Of a DNA stretch of 18,725 bases, positions 1-7,552 are shown one piece after another. Position 1 is the stretch's first letter, and every line of letters starts with the position of its first letter. The notes beneath the pieces are model-generated. The model was not told the DNA's origin, ran no database searches, and worked only from the letters and a program-made list of their open reading frames with translations. The stretch is from Veillonella sp. (lineage in GTDB: Bacteria > Bacillota > Negativicutes > Veillonellales > Veillonellaceae). The stretch is taken from assembly GCF_019414865.1 (NCBI RefSeq), contig NZ_DXLG01000023.1, positions 1 through 18,725 of the forward strand, written 5' to 3'. A program made the position numbers and the translations under genes.

Positions 1-18
1 ATATTAGAGAGGTATATG

Positions 19-621
19 ATGGATCAAGTAACAACAAAACAGCAAAAAAGTATTTACCATATCTTTATATGGATTGCAGTATTCTCCTTAATTATGATCG
101 GTTTGCTAGAGTGGGGCTATATCGTAGGTGGTCGTGCCTTCGGGAACTATAAAGTCTATACAGGTCTTGTACCTTGGTGTACGTGGATTGTGATGACTTA
201 TTTGGCAACTCGTCCTAAATGGTTTACAAGCCGTTATAACTTAGGTGAAATGTTCAAGGTTCACCGTGCATTAGGTATTGCATCTGTAGCTGTTATTGCA
301 TTCCATTTATATCTCTATTTTGGTAAAGCTGCTAAATCCGTTCTTGGTTGGTGGGGGGGCTATGTGGCCCTTACTTCTTTCGGCATTGGTACAATCTCTG
401 GACTTGCGTTCTTAACTCCAAAACTTAGAAAAGTAACGGCATCTAGCCGTAATATTGGTATTTGGTTGCACCGTTTCAACTTAGTTGCATTAGTAGCTGC
501 AGATATACATATTCATGGTTTTAATCGCATTTCCAAAATGGTACCATTCTTACAAGTATTTGATATCATCACATATGGCCTTGTTATCTACTGCATCTAC
601 TTGATGTTTAAAAAGAAATAA
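19..621 (+). CDS. Ferric-reductase-like haem b membrane protein (paralogue 1)
   Basis: Small integral membrane protein of 200 residues with about five hydrophobic segments. Two histidine pairs lie in membrane helices: H82 and H96 (HR-x12-H spacing) and H151 with H164/H166 (HRFNL...HIH). This pattern is what bis-haem ferric-reductase-like or cytochrome b-type membrane domains use to hold stacked haems, so transmembrane electron transfer is inferred. There is no FAD/NAD-binding domain, so an electron donor must come from another protein. Two ATGs are adjacent (16 and 19). The second is preferred because GAGAGG at 7-12 lies 6 nt before it but only 3 nt before the first. A same-length paralogue lies at 2286-2891, with the SLH porin between them. 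The family call rests on motif and topology only. A quinone-linked cytochrome b subunit or another haem membrane protein is also possible. Confidence 0.7.
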   Translation: MDQVTTKQQKSIYHIFIWIAVFSLIMIGLLEWGYIVGGRAFGNYKVYTGLVPWCTWIVMTYLATRPKWFTSRYNLGEMFKVHRALGIASVAVIAFHLYLYFGKAAKSVLGWWGGYVALTSFGIGTISGLAFLTPKLRKVTASSRNIGIWLHRFNLVALVAADIHIHGFNRISKMVPFLQVFDIITYGLVIYCIYLMFKKK

Positions 622-635
622 TATGAATCACGAGA

Positions 636-667
636 ATCCCTTCTGTATTACACGGAAGGGGTTTTTT
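636..667 (+). terminator. Intrinsic terminator after the first haem membrane protein
   Basis: A 9-bp stem, 638-646 (CCCTTCTGT) with 652-660 (ACGGAAGGG, one G-T wobble), has a 5-nt loop and is followed by GTTTTTT. It lies 16 nt past the stop codon at 621 and should separate this gene from the porin. Confidence 0.85.
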
Positions 668-797
668 ATTTATATGTTTATTTCCTAGTGAATTAAATAT
701 GGATATTATCAGTTTGACGCATAAATGATTGTGAGATTGATATACATTTTCTCTTTACTCAATTAATGAAAGTTGTTATTATTTTTTGTGTTATATG

Positions 798-831
798 TGA
801 TAATGATAATGAACTTCAAAATTTCATTATC
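798..831 (+). promoter_or_regulatory. Candidate Fur box upstream of the SLH porin
   Basis: Positions 799-817 read GATAATGATAATGAACTTC, matching 15 of 19 bases of the classical Fur consensus, including two perfect tandem GATAAT hexamers. An inverted CATTATC at 825-831 extends the symmetry. The site lies about 55 nt before the porin start. The GATAAT units themselves resemble a -10 box, so a bound repressor would occlude the promoter. That a Fur protein binds here is inferred. The only Fur-family gene in the window (12432-12839) is better placed as a zinc regulator. Confidence 0.6.
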
Positions 832-872
832 TACTCATTTTATTTTTCTTATTTTAGTGTGTGAGGTTTATT

Positions 873-2144
873 ATGATGAAGCGTAAAATGACTAGTGCTT
901 TTGCAGTAGCAGCCATGATGGGTGTGGCTACAGCCTTTGCTGTCAACCCCTTCTCCGATGTTCCGTCCGATAGCTGGGCTTACCAAGCGGTAGATCAATT
1001 AGCTACAGCTGGTATTATCAATGGTTATCCTGATGGTACTTTCAAAGGCCAAAATAACATTACTCGTTACGAAATGGCTCAAATGATTGCGAAAGGCATG
1101 GCTAATCAAGATCGTGCTAATGCAGAACAACAAGCTATGTTGAACCGCTTGGCCGACGAGTTCTCCAACGAATTGAATACACTTGGTGTGCGTGTAGCTA
1201 AATTGGAAGACCGCGTAGGCAATGTAAAGGTTACTGGTGATGCTCGTATCAACTACATCGGCAGAGAGGGTATCGATGGTTATGATTATGAAGATAAAAT
1301 TACAGCCCGTGTACGTTTAGGTCTAGATGCAAAGGTTAATAAAAATACATCTGTTAAAGCACGTATTACAACAGGCTCTATTGAGTTAGGTGATAGTTCT
1401 AAAGAAGCTCAAGCTAACTGGGATTTGGCATATGTAGAGCACAAATTTGGTAAAAATGTAGTCGTTGATGCTGGTCGTTATACTCAAAAATTTGGCGGCG
1501 GCTTGATTTATAGCTCTAACTTTGATGGTGTAGGTGCTACAGCTAAGGTAGGTAAAAAAGTTACATTAAATGGTGCGTATGGTTATATGACAGCAGGCCG
1601 TTTTGCTAAGACGAGTAAAGCTGATAATGGTGATGTAGGTCTTATCAATGCCAATGTGGCTGTTAATGATCGCTTTAGCTTTGGCGGTATGTTTGCTCAT
1701 GTTGGTACCACGAATGTACGTATGGGTAATGGCAAGAAAAATAACGAATTCGATAATGTATATGGCTTTAATGCTAAATACAATGTTGGTAAACTCGGTA
1801 TTGATGGTGAGTGGGTAAAAGCATCTGCCTTAAGTGATTCTGATATTTGGAACGTAGGCGTTAAATGGGGCGATTATAAAATTAACAAGAAGAACTCTTG
1901 GATTATCCGCTTAGATTACTTTGATCAAGCTAAAAATGCACCTGTATTTAAAACGCAAAAATATGAATCTAATGATTTATTAAAGAAAACACGGTATGAA
2001 GGTTATAAAGCATGGCAATTAGGTGCATCTTATGCACCAGAGAAAAATATTGGTATTAATGCATACTATGGCTTTAATGCTAAAACACAAGACGGCAATC
2101 GTGTAAATGATTACTACCGTGCAGACCTTAACTTCAAATTCTAA
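873..2144 (+). CDS. SLH-domain outer membrane porin (OmpM type)
   Basis: Major outer-membrane protein of Negativicute type, 423 residues. The N-terminus is a signal peptide with likely cleavage after AFA (about residue 23). One SLH domain follows (about 27-75: FSDVPSDSWAYQAV, GIINGYPDGTF, ITRYEMAQMI), then a coiled-coil-forming linker (about 80-115) and a beta-barrel of alternating amphipathic strands to the C-terminus. It ends in phenylalanine (DLNFKF), typical of BAM-assembled barrels. In this family the SLH domain binds polyamine-modified peptidoglycan and tethers the outer membrane, while the barrel forms a diffusion channel. The frame is open back to a GTG at 861, but that GTG is part of the ribosome binding site (GTGAGG, 861-866), so ATG 873 is chosen. 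A candidate Fur box lies upstream, and haem-type membrane proteins lie on both sides. Confidence 0.9.
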   Translation: MMKRKMTSAFAVAAMMGVATAFAVNPFSDVPSDSWAYQAVDQLATAGIINGYPDGTFKGQNNITRYEMAQMIAKGMANQDRANAEQQAMLNRLADEFSNELNTLGVRVAKLEDRVGNVKVTGDARINYIGREGIDGYDYEDKITARVRLGLDAKVNKNTSVKARITTGSIELGDSSKEAQANWDLAYVEHKFGKNVVVDAGRYTQKFGGGLIYSSNFDGVGATAKVGKKVTLNGAYGYMTAGRFAKTSKADNGDVGLINANVAVNDRFSFGGMFAHVGTTNVRMGNGKKNNEFDNVYGFNAKYNVGKLGIDGEWVKASALSDSDIWNVGVKWGDYKINKKNSWIIRLDYFDQAKNAPVFKTQKYESNDLLKKTRYEGYKAWQLGASYAPEKNIGINAYYGFNAKTQDGNRVNDYYRADLNFKF

Positions 2145-2285
2145 TTTTGATGCTTACGATTAGGCTGATAGTTAATCAATGATTAGTTCTAAGTAGAATG
2201 CTATGTGGATTGAAATTGTTTAGCATGCTACATTAGACCAACTAGCTATATACTAGTAGTTCGTATAATAATTAGTGAGGTTTAT

Positions 2286-2891
2286 ATGGCAGAAGTAGTA
2301 AAAAAGCAGTTTAAAAGTAAATATCATATTTTAATTTGGATTGCAGTTTTATCTTTAATATTTATGGGTATGGTTGAATATGGTTATGTAACAGGTGGTA
2401 GACCATTTGGTAACTGGAAGGTTCATTTAGGCCTTGTGCCGTATGTTGCATGGCTTGTATTGACATACATTGCGACAAAACCAAAATGGTTTATCACACG
2501 ATATAATCCTAAAGAGATGTTTGATATTCATCGCATTGTAGGGGTTGTCAGTGTTATCCTCGTATGTGCCCATTGGTATGTATATTTCTTGAAAGCTCTA
2601 AAGTCATTCTTAGGTTTCTGGGGCGGATATATCTCCCTTGTAGCGATGTTTATTGCTCTTATCTTTGCAGTGTTGTACTTATCACCTTGGGTTGGCAATA
2701 TGGCAAAGTCCGTATCCCGTAAAAAAGCAATCTGGATTCATCGTTTAAATCTAATTGCCATCATTGCGGCAAATATTCACGTGCATGGTTTTGGCCGTTT
2801 ATCTAAAATGGTGCCATTCTTACCAGTATTTGATGTAGTAACATATGCACTTGTTATCTATTACATCTACTGGATGTTCAAACAAAAATAG
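2286..2891 (+). CDS. Ferric-reductase-like haem b membrane protein (paralogue 2)
   Basis: Second 201-residue member of the same family as the gene at 19-621. The whole length aligns and all paired histidines are kept: HR-x12-H in the third helix region (IHRIVG...AHWYVY) and HRLNL...NIHVHGF near the C-terminus. Both proteins share the end pattern SKMVPFLxVFDxxTY. Conservation of the histidines over otherwise diverged helices argues that they bind haem. The start is ATG 2286 with GTGAGG 5 nt upstream; this leader resembles the porin's (GTGAGGTTTAT). The 141-nt gap from the porin shows no clear terminator, so co-transcription with the porin is possible. The function is inferred as membrane electron transfer; substrate and partner are unknown. 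Confidence 0.7.
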   Translation: MAEVVKKQFKSKYHILIWIAVLSLIFMGMVEYGYVTGGRPFGNWKVHLGLVPYVAWLVLTYIATKPKWFITRYNPKEMFDIHRIVGVVSVILVCAHWYVYFLKALKSFLGFWGGYISLVAMFIALIFAVLYLSPWVGNMAKSVSRKKAIWIHRLNLIAIIAANIHVHGFGRLSKMVPFLPVFDVVTYALVIYYIYWMFKQK

Positions 2892-2936
2892 TATGATTGT
2901 CATACCTTTTGGATGAGGTTGAAAGTCATATAGTAT

Positions 2937-2982
2937 AAAGGCCATCTCTATCCTTTATGTGATAAGAGATGGTCTTTTTTTT
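2937..2982 (+). terminator. Intrinsic terminator after the second haem membrane protein
   Basis: A 13-bp stem (2937-2949 with 2965-2977, one G-T pair) around the sequence CCATCTCT/AGAGATGG is followed by a run of eight T. It closes the transcription unit of the porin and second paralogue. Confidence 0.85.
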
Positions 2983-3096
2983 CTGTTTAGGATACAATAA
3001 TATTATGGGTTTATATTCTATAAATCCTTAAAAATATACAGTCTATTAATAAAATAGAGTATGTAATAACTTTAAAAGTTAAGAAAGAAGGTCATT

Positions 3097-4296
3097 ATGG
3101 ATTCTTCTTGGAAACGAATTATTTATCTGATCTGTATTATACAGATCGGTGGGGGCATAACGATTATAGGGGTACTATCATTCCTACCGTTATTTCTTAT
3201 AGAGTTAGGTCTACATAATCCAGGTGAAGCTGCTATGTGGGCTGGTATCGTATCAGGTGTAACGCCTTGTATGGTAGCGCTCAGTGCACCGTATTGGTCG
3301 CGCAAGGCAAATCAACTGGGACCACGTAAGGTAATGATGTTTATCTTATTTACCTTAATGGTTACAGTAGGGGCCTGTGCTTTCACACAAACCCCGTCTC
3401 AGCTATTGGTTCTAAGAATTTTGCAAGGTGTAGTAGGTGGCTATGTACCGATAGGTTTAGCTATTATTGTCCTCATAACGCCTGAGGAAAAGGTGCCATG
3501 GGCGATGGGGCTATATCAAGCCTCTATGGTGATGGGGCTCGTGTTTGGACCTCTTATGGGGGGCTTAGCGGCCGATCTATTAGGCTATAGGGCACCATTC
3601 TTTGTATTTTCTGGATTGACTGGAATTTGCTTATTAGGTATTTATTTCTTAATGCCTAATCTGCAGTTTAAGCACAAGGTTGATGCTCAAGAATCACAGA
3701 TTTCTTTGATTAAATCATTTCTAATGATACCCCGAGTTCGCCTATTAGTAGCGATGCAGTTTTTGTGTAATTTTGGTATTACTGGCATTGGTCCAATCTT
3801 ACCGCTTTATATCAAACATTATATGTCTGTGAATGATGAATTTGTTGCTACTATTGTGGGCATCATTATCTTTGGAGCTGGTTTGTTTAGCGCATTGGCA
3901 TCCATTTCAATCAGTAAGGTTACACAACGATTGACGATGCCACGTATTATCTTTACCGCTACATGGGCTGTGGGGTCCCTATTTATCTTGCAATACTTGA
4001 TGCCTAGCATATGGGGCCTTGGTATATTCCGTGCTATTGCAGGATTCTTTATGGGCTTTATTGCACCAATCGCAAATACCCTAATATCTAAAGCTGTTCC
4101 TATTGAGCGGCGCGGTATTGTCTTTGGGGCCGTATCTAGTGTAGCTATGATGGGCAATGTATTGGGGCCTGTTATTAGTGGTATTATTGCACGTGCTTTT
4201 GGCTATGGTGCTGTATTCTGGTCTACAGCGGCTATATTCTTTGTAGCGTCCTGGTTTGTATACCGTAATTTAGTTGTGTCTAGCAAATACCAATGA
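3097..4296 (+). CDS. MFS multidrug-type efflux transporter
   Basis: Major facilitator superfamily protein of 399 residues with 12 predicted membrane helices, the usual size of the DHA1 drug:proton antiporter group (MdtG-like). A motif C-like stretch (GLVFGPLMGG) lies in helix 5, characteristic of antiporters. A degenerate motif A lies after helix 2 (SRKANQLGPRK), and the C-terminal half repeats the pattern with NVLGPVISG. It probably exports small molecules across the inner membrane using the proton gradient; the substrate cannot be told. The start ATG 3097 follows AGAAGG by a suitable distance. A LysR regulator begins 75 nt downstream on the same strand with no strong terminator between, so the two probably form one unit with the regulator controlling the pump. 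Confidence 0.85.
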   Translation: MDSSWKRIIYLICIIQIGGGITIIGVLSFLPLFLIELGLHNPGEAAMWAGIVSGVTPCMVALSAPYWSRKANQLGPRKVMMFILFTLMVTVGACAFTQTPSQLLVLRILQGVVGGYVPIGLAIIVLITPEEKVPWAMGLYQASMVMGLVFGPLMGGLAADLLGYRAPFFVFSGLTGICLLGIYFLMPNLQFKHKVDAQESQISLIKSFLMIPRVRLLVAMQFLCNFGITGIGPILPLYIKHYMSVNDEFVATIVGIIIFGAGLFSALASISISKVTQRLTMPRIIFTATWAVGSLFILQYLMPSIWGLGIFRAIAGFFMGFIAPIANTLISKAVPIERRGIVFGAVSSVAMMGNVLGPVISGIIARAFGYGAVFWSTAAIFFVASWFVYRNLVVSSKYQ

Positions 4297-4323
4297 GAGG
4301 GGTTGGTAGTTGTTGTGAAGTAT

Positions 4324-4345
4324 GTTAGTGGTGTAGGTCACTAAC
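4324..4345. repeat. Inverted repeat between the MFS gene and the LysR gene
   Basis: GTTAGTG (4324-4330) and CACTAAC (4339-4345) form perfect 7-bp arms around 8 nt. The site fits a T-N11-A type LysR-family operator and lies 27 nt before the regulator's start, so autoregulation is possible. It could also be a short mRNA hairpin. No T-run follows, so it is not a typical terminator. Confidence 0.4.
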
Positions 4346-4371
4346 TATAAGAGAGATGAGAGTGTATCGTT

Positions 4372-5256
4372 ATGTTATTAAAACAATTAGAGTATTTTGT
4401 GTGTGTAGTTGATAATAATAGTTTTACCCAAGCTGCGACAGAGCAATATGTGTCTCAATCTGCTATTTCACAACAAATTAAAGCCCTTGAAACGAGTCTT
4501 GGGGTGGAGCTGATGGTGAGAGAAAAGAGAAGCTTTCACCTAACACCAGCGGGACAATATCTATATCGCTCTGGTAAAAAATTACTAGAACGGTTTCACG
4601 ATATTAAGGTAGAAACAACCCGCATCGGCACAGATGCACGTGTCAGTTTACGGATTGGTTATTTGAATCGTTATAGTGGAATGGCTATGCAGCAAACGGT
4701 CATTCGCATGGCGAAGCGCTATAAAAATCTAGATATCCGTATGTATAGTGGCAGCCATGAAGAACTGTATGGCATGTTAGATGATCGCCGTGTAGATGTG
4801 ATTTTTAATGATCAGTGGCAGATTTTATCTGATGATTTTGAAAGTCATTTGATCGATAAGGCGACTACCGTGATTGAGGTGCCACAAGGGTATACAAAGG
4901 AAGGCAGCGTTGAAATTAAAACGATTGATGATTTACCCCTTATCCTAGTATGCCGTGGTAAGTATACGATAGGAGAGGAGGAGCACTATCGTAAGGCCAT
5001 TGGCTATGCTGGAGCCTTTGCGTATGCTCGTACTTTAGAGGAAGCGCGCTATTTAGTGGCAGGCCAACAAGGCTTATTGTTATTAGATCGCTTTAAATAC
5101 TTAACAGACTCCATGCCTGGCATTGAGCGCAAGGTATTGACTAATCATGGCAAATCCATGGAACGTAATTACTACTTTGTATCTCAACGAAATCAAAGTA
5201 ATACTTATGTAGAAGCCTTTAGAGAAATGTTTAATCAAGTTTTGTCAGAGTTTTAA
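4372..5256 (+). CDS. LysR-family transcriptional regulator
   Basis: Regulator of 294 residues, the standard LysR length. The N-terminal winged helix-turn-helix spans about residues 1-60 (MLLKQLEYFV, SFTQAATEQYVSQSAISQQI, LGVELMVREKRSFHLTPAG). A linker helix and a two-lobed periplasmic-binding-like effector domain follow (about 90-294). The start ATG 4372 is preceded by purine-rich GAGAGATGAGAG. It sits 75 nt downstream of the MFS exporter in the same orientation, with an inverted repeat in the gap that may be its operator. Control of the exporter in response to a small ligand is inferred from position; the ligand is unknown. Two hairpins, including a perfect 28-bp palindrome, follow the gene. 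Confidence 0.9.
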   Translation: MLLKQLEYFVCVVDNNSFTQAATEQYVSQSAISQQIKALETSLGVELMVREKRSFHLTPAGQYLYRSGKKLLERFHDIKVETTRIGTDARVSLRIGYLNRYSGMAMQQTVIRMAKRYKNLDIRMYSGSHEELYGMLDDRRVDVIFNDQWQILSDDFESHLIDKATTVIEVPQGYTKEGSVEIKTIDDLPLILVCRGKYTIGEEEHYRKAIGYAGAFAYARTLEEARYLVAGQQGLLLLDRFKYLTDSMPGIERKVLTNHGKSMERNYYFVSQRNQSNTYVEAFREMFNQVLSEF

Positions 5257-5266
5257 TATACTCAGA

Positions 5267-5299
5267 GTTTTACTATACGAAGATGAATTATAGTAAAAC
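5267..5299. repeat. Hairpin downstream of the LysR gene
   Basis: GTTTTACTATA (5267-5277) and TATAGTAAAAC (5289-5299) are perfect 11-bp inverted arms with an 11-nt loop. It may protect the 3' end of the regulator mRNA or act as a weak terminator. A stronger terminator lies at 5357-5384. Between them AGATATTTG occurs twice (about 5322 and 5341). Confidence 0.5.
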
Positions 5300-5356
5300 A
5301 AAATTCATCGTTATATAACAAAAGATATTTGTATAACAACAGATATTTGCAATATA

Positions 5357-5384
5357 AAAGCCGTTAGCATATGCTAACGGCTTT
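5357..5384. terminator. Perfect 28-bp palindrome, bidirectional terminator
   Basis: AAAGCCGTTAGCAT and its exact reverse complement are joined without a spacer, giving GC-rich stem bases with A-tract and T-tract on the two outer sides. It lies between convergent genes (LysR ending at 5256, the LysE-type gene ending at 5420), so it can serve both strands. Confidence 0.85.
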
Positions 5385-5419
5385 GTTGTTTAAGGATTAT
5401 ACTATTGGAGATATTTTGA

Positions 5420-6034
5420 TTAAATATATTCTAAAAGCATTGTAACCCCATCGATGAACAATTTTATACCATAAATGACGAGGACAGCGCCACAGAAGCG
5501 GTTGATCCAAGCCATATGGGTGATTTTGATTTTTTTTGCTAACAGATGCATGGTAGCGGCTAAGGATCCAAACCAAATTGGTGTCATAACTAAAAAACCG
5601 CCAAAGAAGTGGTAAATGTTCTCTTCTGGGATATTAGCTTGAAAAGCACCGAGCATCATAGTTGCATCAAGTACTGCTTGAGGATTGCCCCAAGATACAG
5701 CGATAGCAGATATGATAATCTTACGAATAGGGATATGCGTGTTAACATTGCGCATATCTGGTTCAGTTCTGAATATATTAAAGCCCATGTATACAATCAG
5801 TAGGCCCCCAAAAAGGAGTACGATAAGCTTTGTAAGCGGCCACATTTCAAGAATGGCGCCGATGCCAAAGAAGGCTGCCGTACTGAGGCTCATATCAAAT
5901 AGTGCCAATATGATAAGGGTCAATATGATACGACGTATAGGCTGTACCAATGCTGTGTTGATGATGAAGAGGTTTTGCATGCCAACAGGGGCAAATGTTG
6001 CGAGACCGACAAGAAGTCCTTGTAAGAAGTACAT
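5420..6034 (-). CDS. LysE/ArgO-family amino-acid exporter
   Basis: Inner-membrane protein of 204 residues with about six hydrophobic helices, the usual LysE-superfamily size. The N-terminal helix carries the family signature region (ATFAPVGMQNLFIINTAL). The middle has the SWGNPQAVLDATMMLGAF segment, corresponding to the NPxxxLDT stretch of LysE/ArgO proteins. Members export basic or other amino acids to prevent toxic accumulation; arginine or lysine is a guess here. The frame is open to 6088, but the start at 6034 is chosen because AGGAGG precedes it at good spacing and the protein then begins directly with its first helix. It lies downstream of the YeiH-type gene on the same strand, separated by a hairpin. 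Confidence 0.85.
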   Translation of the reverse strand: MYFLQGLLVGLATFAPVGMQNLFIINTALVQPIRRIILTLIILALFDMSLSTAAFFGIGAILEMWPLTKLIVLLFGGLLIVYMGFNIFRTEPDMRNVNTHIPIRKIIISAIAVSWGNPQAVLDATMMLGAFQANIPEENIYHFFGGFLVMTPIWFGSLAATMHLLAKKIKITHMAWINRFCGAVLVIYGIKLFIDGVTMLLEYI

Positions 6035-6090
6035 GTTAACCCTCCTAACTATAGTATGATAAAGTACTAATAAGGTGAATAGTAGCACGA

Positions 6091-6114
6091 AACCCCTCCA
6101 TTACTGGAGGGGTT
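6091..6114 (-). terminator. Hairpin between the YeiH-type gene and the LysE-type gene
   Basis: A strong 10-bp stem, AACCCCTCCA (6091-6100) with TGGAGGGGTT (6105-6114), has a 4-nt loop. On the minus strand it follows the YeiH-type gene by about 55 nt. The T-tract is short (GTTTCG), so termination may be partial and allow some read-through into the exporter. Confidence 0.6.
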
Positions 6115-6169
6115 ATTACTATTCTAACTATATACAATTATATCATATTAAAATAGGTATGTATATTTC

Positions 6170-7210
6170 TTACCATAAACCAATCATATGTTGTGTAGCT
6201 AGGCTGACTGCTGTGATGGCAATCCAGCAACAAGCACCCAATGCAAGGGCAGAACCACCGGATTTTATCAATTTTACGATATTAGTATTAAGTCCTATAG
6301 CAACCATGGCCATTGTAATAAAGTATTTGGAAATAGTTTTGAATACACTCAAGAATTGAATATCTACATTCGCATAGGATAATACTGTTGTAATAAGAGA
6401 ACAAATCACAAAGTATAAAACAAATTTAGGGAAGATTTTAGCGATGCTAACACTGCTACCATCAGCTTGAGCAGCACTTTGTTTTGCTTTATATACTTGG
6501 TAACTTGCTAAACCTAAACAAATAGGAATAATAGCGAGGGTACGTGTTAATTTAACGATTGTCGCATATTCTAGTACTTGTGTACCAGTGCCTTTCATAC
6601 TATCCCATACGGCAGCTGTAGCTGTTACAGAGGATGTATCGTTTACGGCGGTACCAGCAAATAGACCAAAGCCCATATTGGAAAGACCAATAGCATCACC
6701 AAATGGAGGGAATACAAAAGCTGCTACTACATTGAAGAAGAATACAACGGAGATAGCCTGTGCAATATCTTGATCCTCTGCCTTGATGACTGGTGCAGCT
6801 GCAGCGATAGCAGAACCACCACAAATGGAGGAACCTACGCCGATAAGTACAGCTGTATTAGAGTCGATATGAGTGAGTCGATAGATAACATAGGACACGA
6901 TTAAGGATGTAGCGATGGTTGAAATGATGACAGGTAATGAAATCCAACCTACATGTAAAATCTGTGTAATATTTAAGCCAAAGCCCAATAAAATAACAGC
7001 CCATTGTAAAATCTTTTTAGATGTGAAGCCGATGCCGGCACCAGTTTTTTCGCGCTTCCAAGATGTGAATATAGAGCCAATAATTATACCTAAGATGATA
7101 GCAAAGATTGGGCTACCGATTAGATGAAACTCTAGGCCTAATAGCCAACAAGGAATAGCGAGGACTGCACAGAGCAGAATGCCTGGCAACGTTTTTTGAT
7201 TGATACCCAT
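6170..7210 (-). CDS. YeiH/UPF0324-family putative sulfate exporter
   Basis: Polytopic membrane protein of 346 residues with about ten helices, matching the UPF0324 (YeiH, putative sulfate exporter) family in length. Diagnostic stretches are GVGSSICGGSAIAAAAPVIK, FPPFGDAIGLSNMGFGLFAG and TAVNDTSSVTATAAVW; the last two are the most conserved region of the family. The biochemical substrate is not firmly established in this family, so the sulfate label is by family name only. The start at 7210 (MGINQKTL) is chosen over upstream in-frame ATGs because AGGAG lies 9 nt before it and the first helix follows directly. Two palindromes lie in its leader (7226-7239 and 7243-7266). Confidence 0.85.
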   Translation of the reverse strand: MGINQKTLPGILLCAVLAIPCWLLGLEFHLIGSPIFAIILGIIIGSIFTSWKREKTGAGIGFTSKKILQWAVILLGFGLNITQILHVGWISLPVIISTIATSLIVSYVIYRLTHIDSNTAVLIGVGSSICGGSAIAAAAPVIKAEDQDIAQAISVVFFFNVVAAFVFPPFGDAIGLSNMGFGLFAGTAVNDTSSVTATAAVWDSMKGTGTQVLEYATIVKLTRTLAIIPICLGLASYQVYKAKQSAAQADGSSVSIAKIFPKFVLYFVICSLITTVLSYANVDIQFLSVFKTISKYFITMAMVAIGLNTNIVKLIKSGGSALALGACCWIAITAVSLATQHMIGLW

Positions 7211-7225
7211 AATAAAAATCTCCTT

Positions 7226-7266
7226 ACTGTACATACAGTTCACGCCATATGTGGTATCATGTGGCG
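7226..7266 (-). promoter_or_regulatory. Two palindromes in the leader of the YeiH-type gene
   Basis: The site at 7226-7239 is ACTGTA-CA-TACAGT with perfect 6-bp arms, located directly upstream of the ribosome binding site. The site at 7243-7266 has 9-bp arms, CGCCATATG and CATGTGGCG, with one mismatch around 6 nt. They could be repressor operators or hairpins in the mRNA leader. No regulator is encoded beside them. Confidence 0.4.
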
Positions 7267-7478
7267 TTTCTCTTCTATAGTTTTAATAATACCACATTGG
7301 GGGAATTATAATCTACTAGTAATGTAAGAAATATACAGTATATTCATTTTTATAAATATATAAGAACGAAGAGTATAATAAATGAATATTAATTATAAAT
7401 ATTGAATTAATACGATTTTTGTGGATTTCTTATGAAGGATATAGGTTATAATAAATATTTATATGTGATGAAAATCTC
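7267..7478. other. AT-rich intergenic stretch
   Basis: This divergent spacer lies between the YeiH-type gene leader and the carbonic anhydrase promoter. It is very AT-rich and has no open frame with a ribosome binding site, no strong hairpin and no recognisable RNA. It presumably holds the minus-strand promoter of the YeiH-type gene, which I could not place with confidence. Confidence 0.5.
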
Positions 7479-7508
7479 TTGTTTTTCATTGAATATATTG
7501 TATATAAT
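7479..7508 (+). promoter_or_regulatory. Candidate sigma-A promoter of the carbonic anhydrase gene
   Basis: TTGTTT at 7479-7484 and a perfect TATAAT at 7503-7508 are separated by 18 nt. Transcription would start near 7515, giving a leader of about 38 nt before ATG 7553. Confidence 0.6.
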
Positions 7509-7552
7509 GAATAGAATCTATTTTATAGATAGAAATGTAAATGAGGTACCTT

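Noticed and set aside
2145..2285. Terminator between the porin and the second haem membrane protein
   Set aside because: Only short inverted repeats without a T-tract were seen, not enough to call a terminator.
3819..4157. 112-codon minus-strand frame inside the MFS gene
   Set aside because: It is a shadow of a clear transporter gene, with no ribosome binding site or recognisable motif.
5685..6059. 124-codon plus-strand frame opposite the LysE-type gene
   Set aside because: The minus-strand protein has family signatures, good helices and AGGAGG; the plus frame has none.
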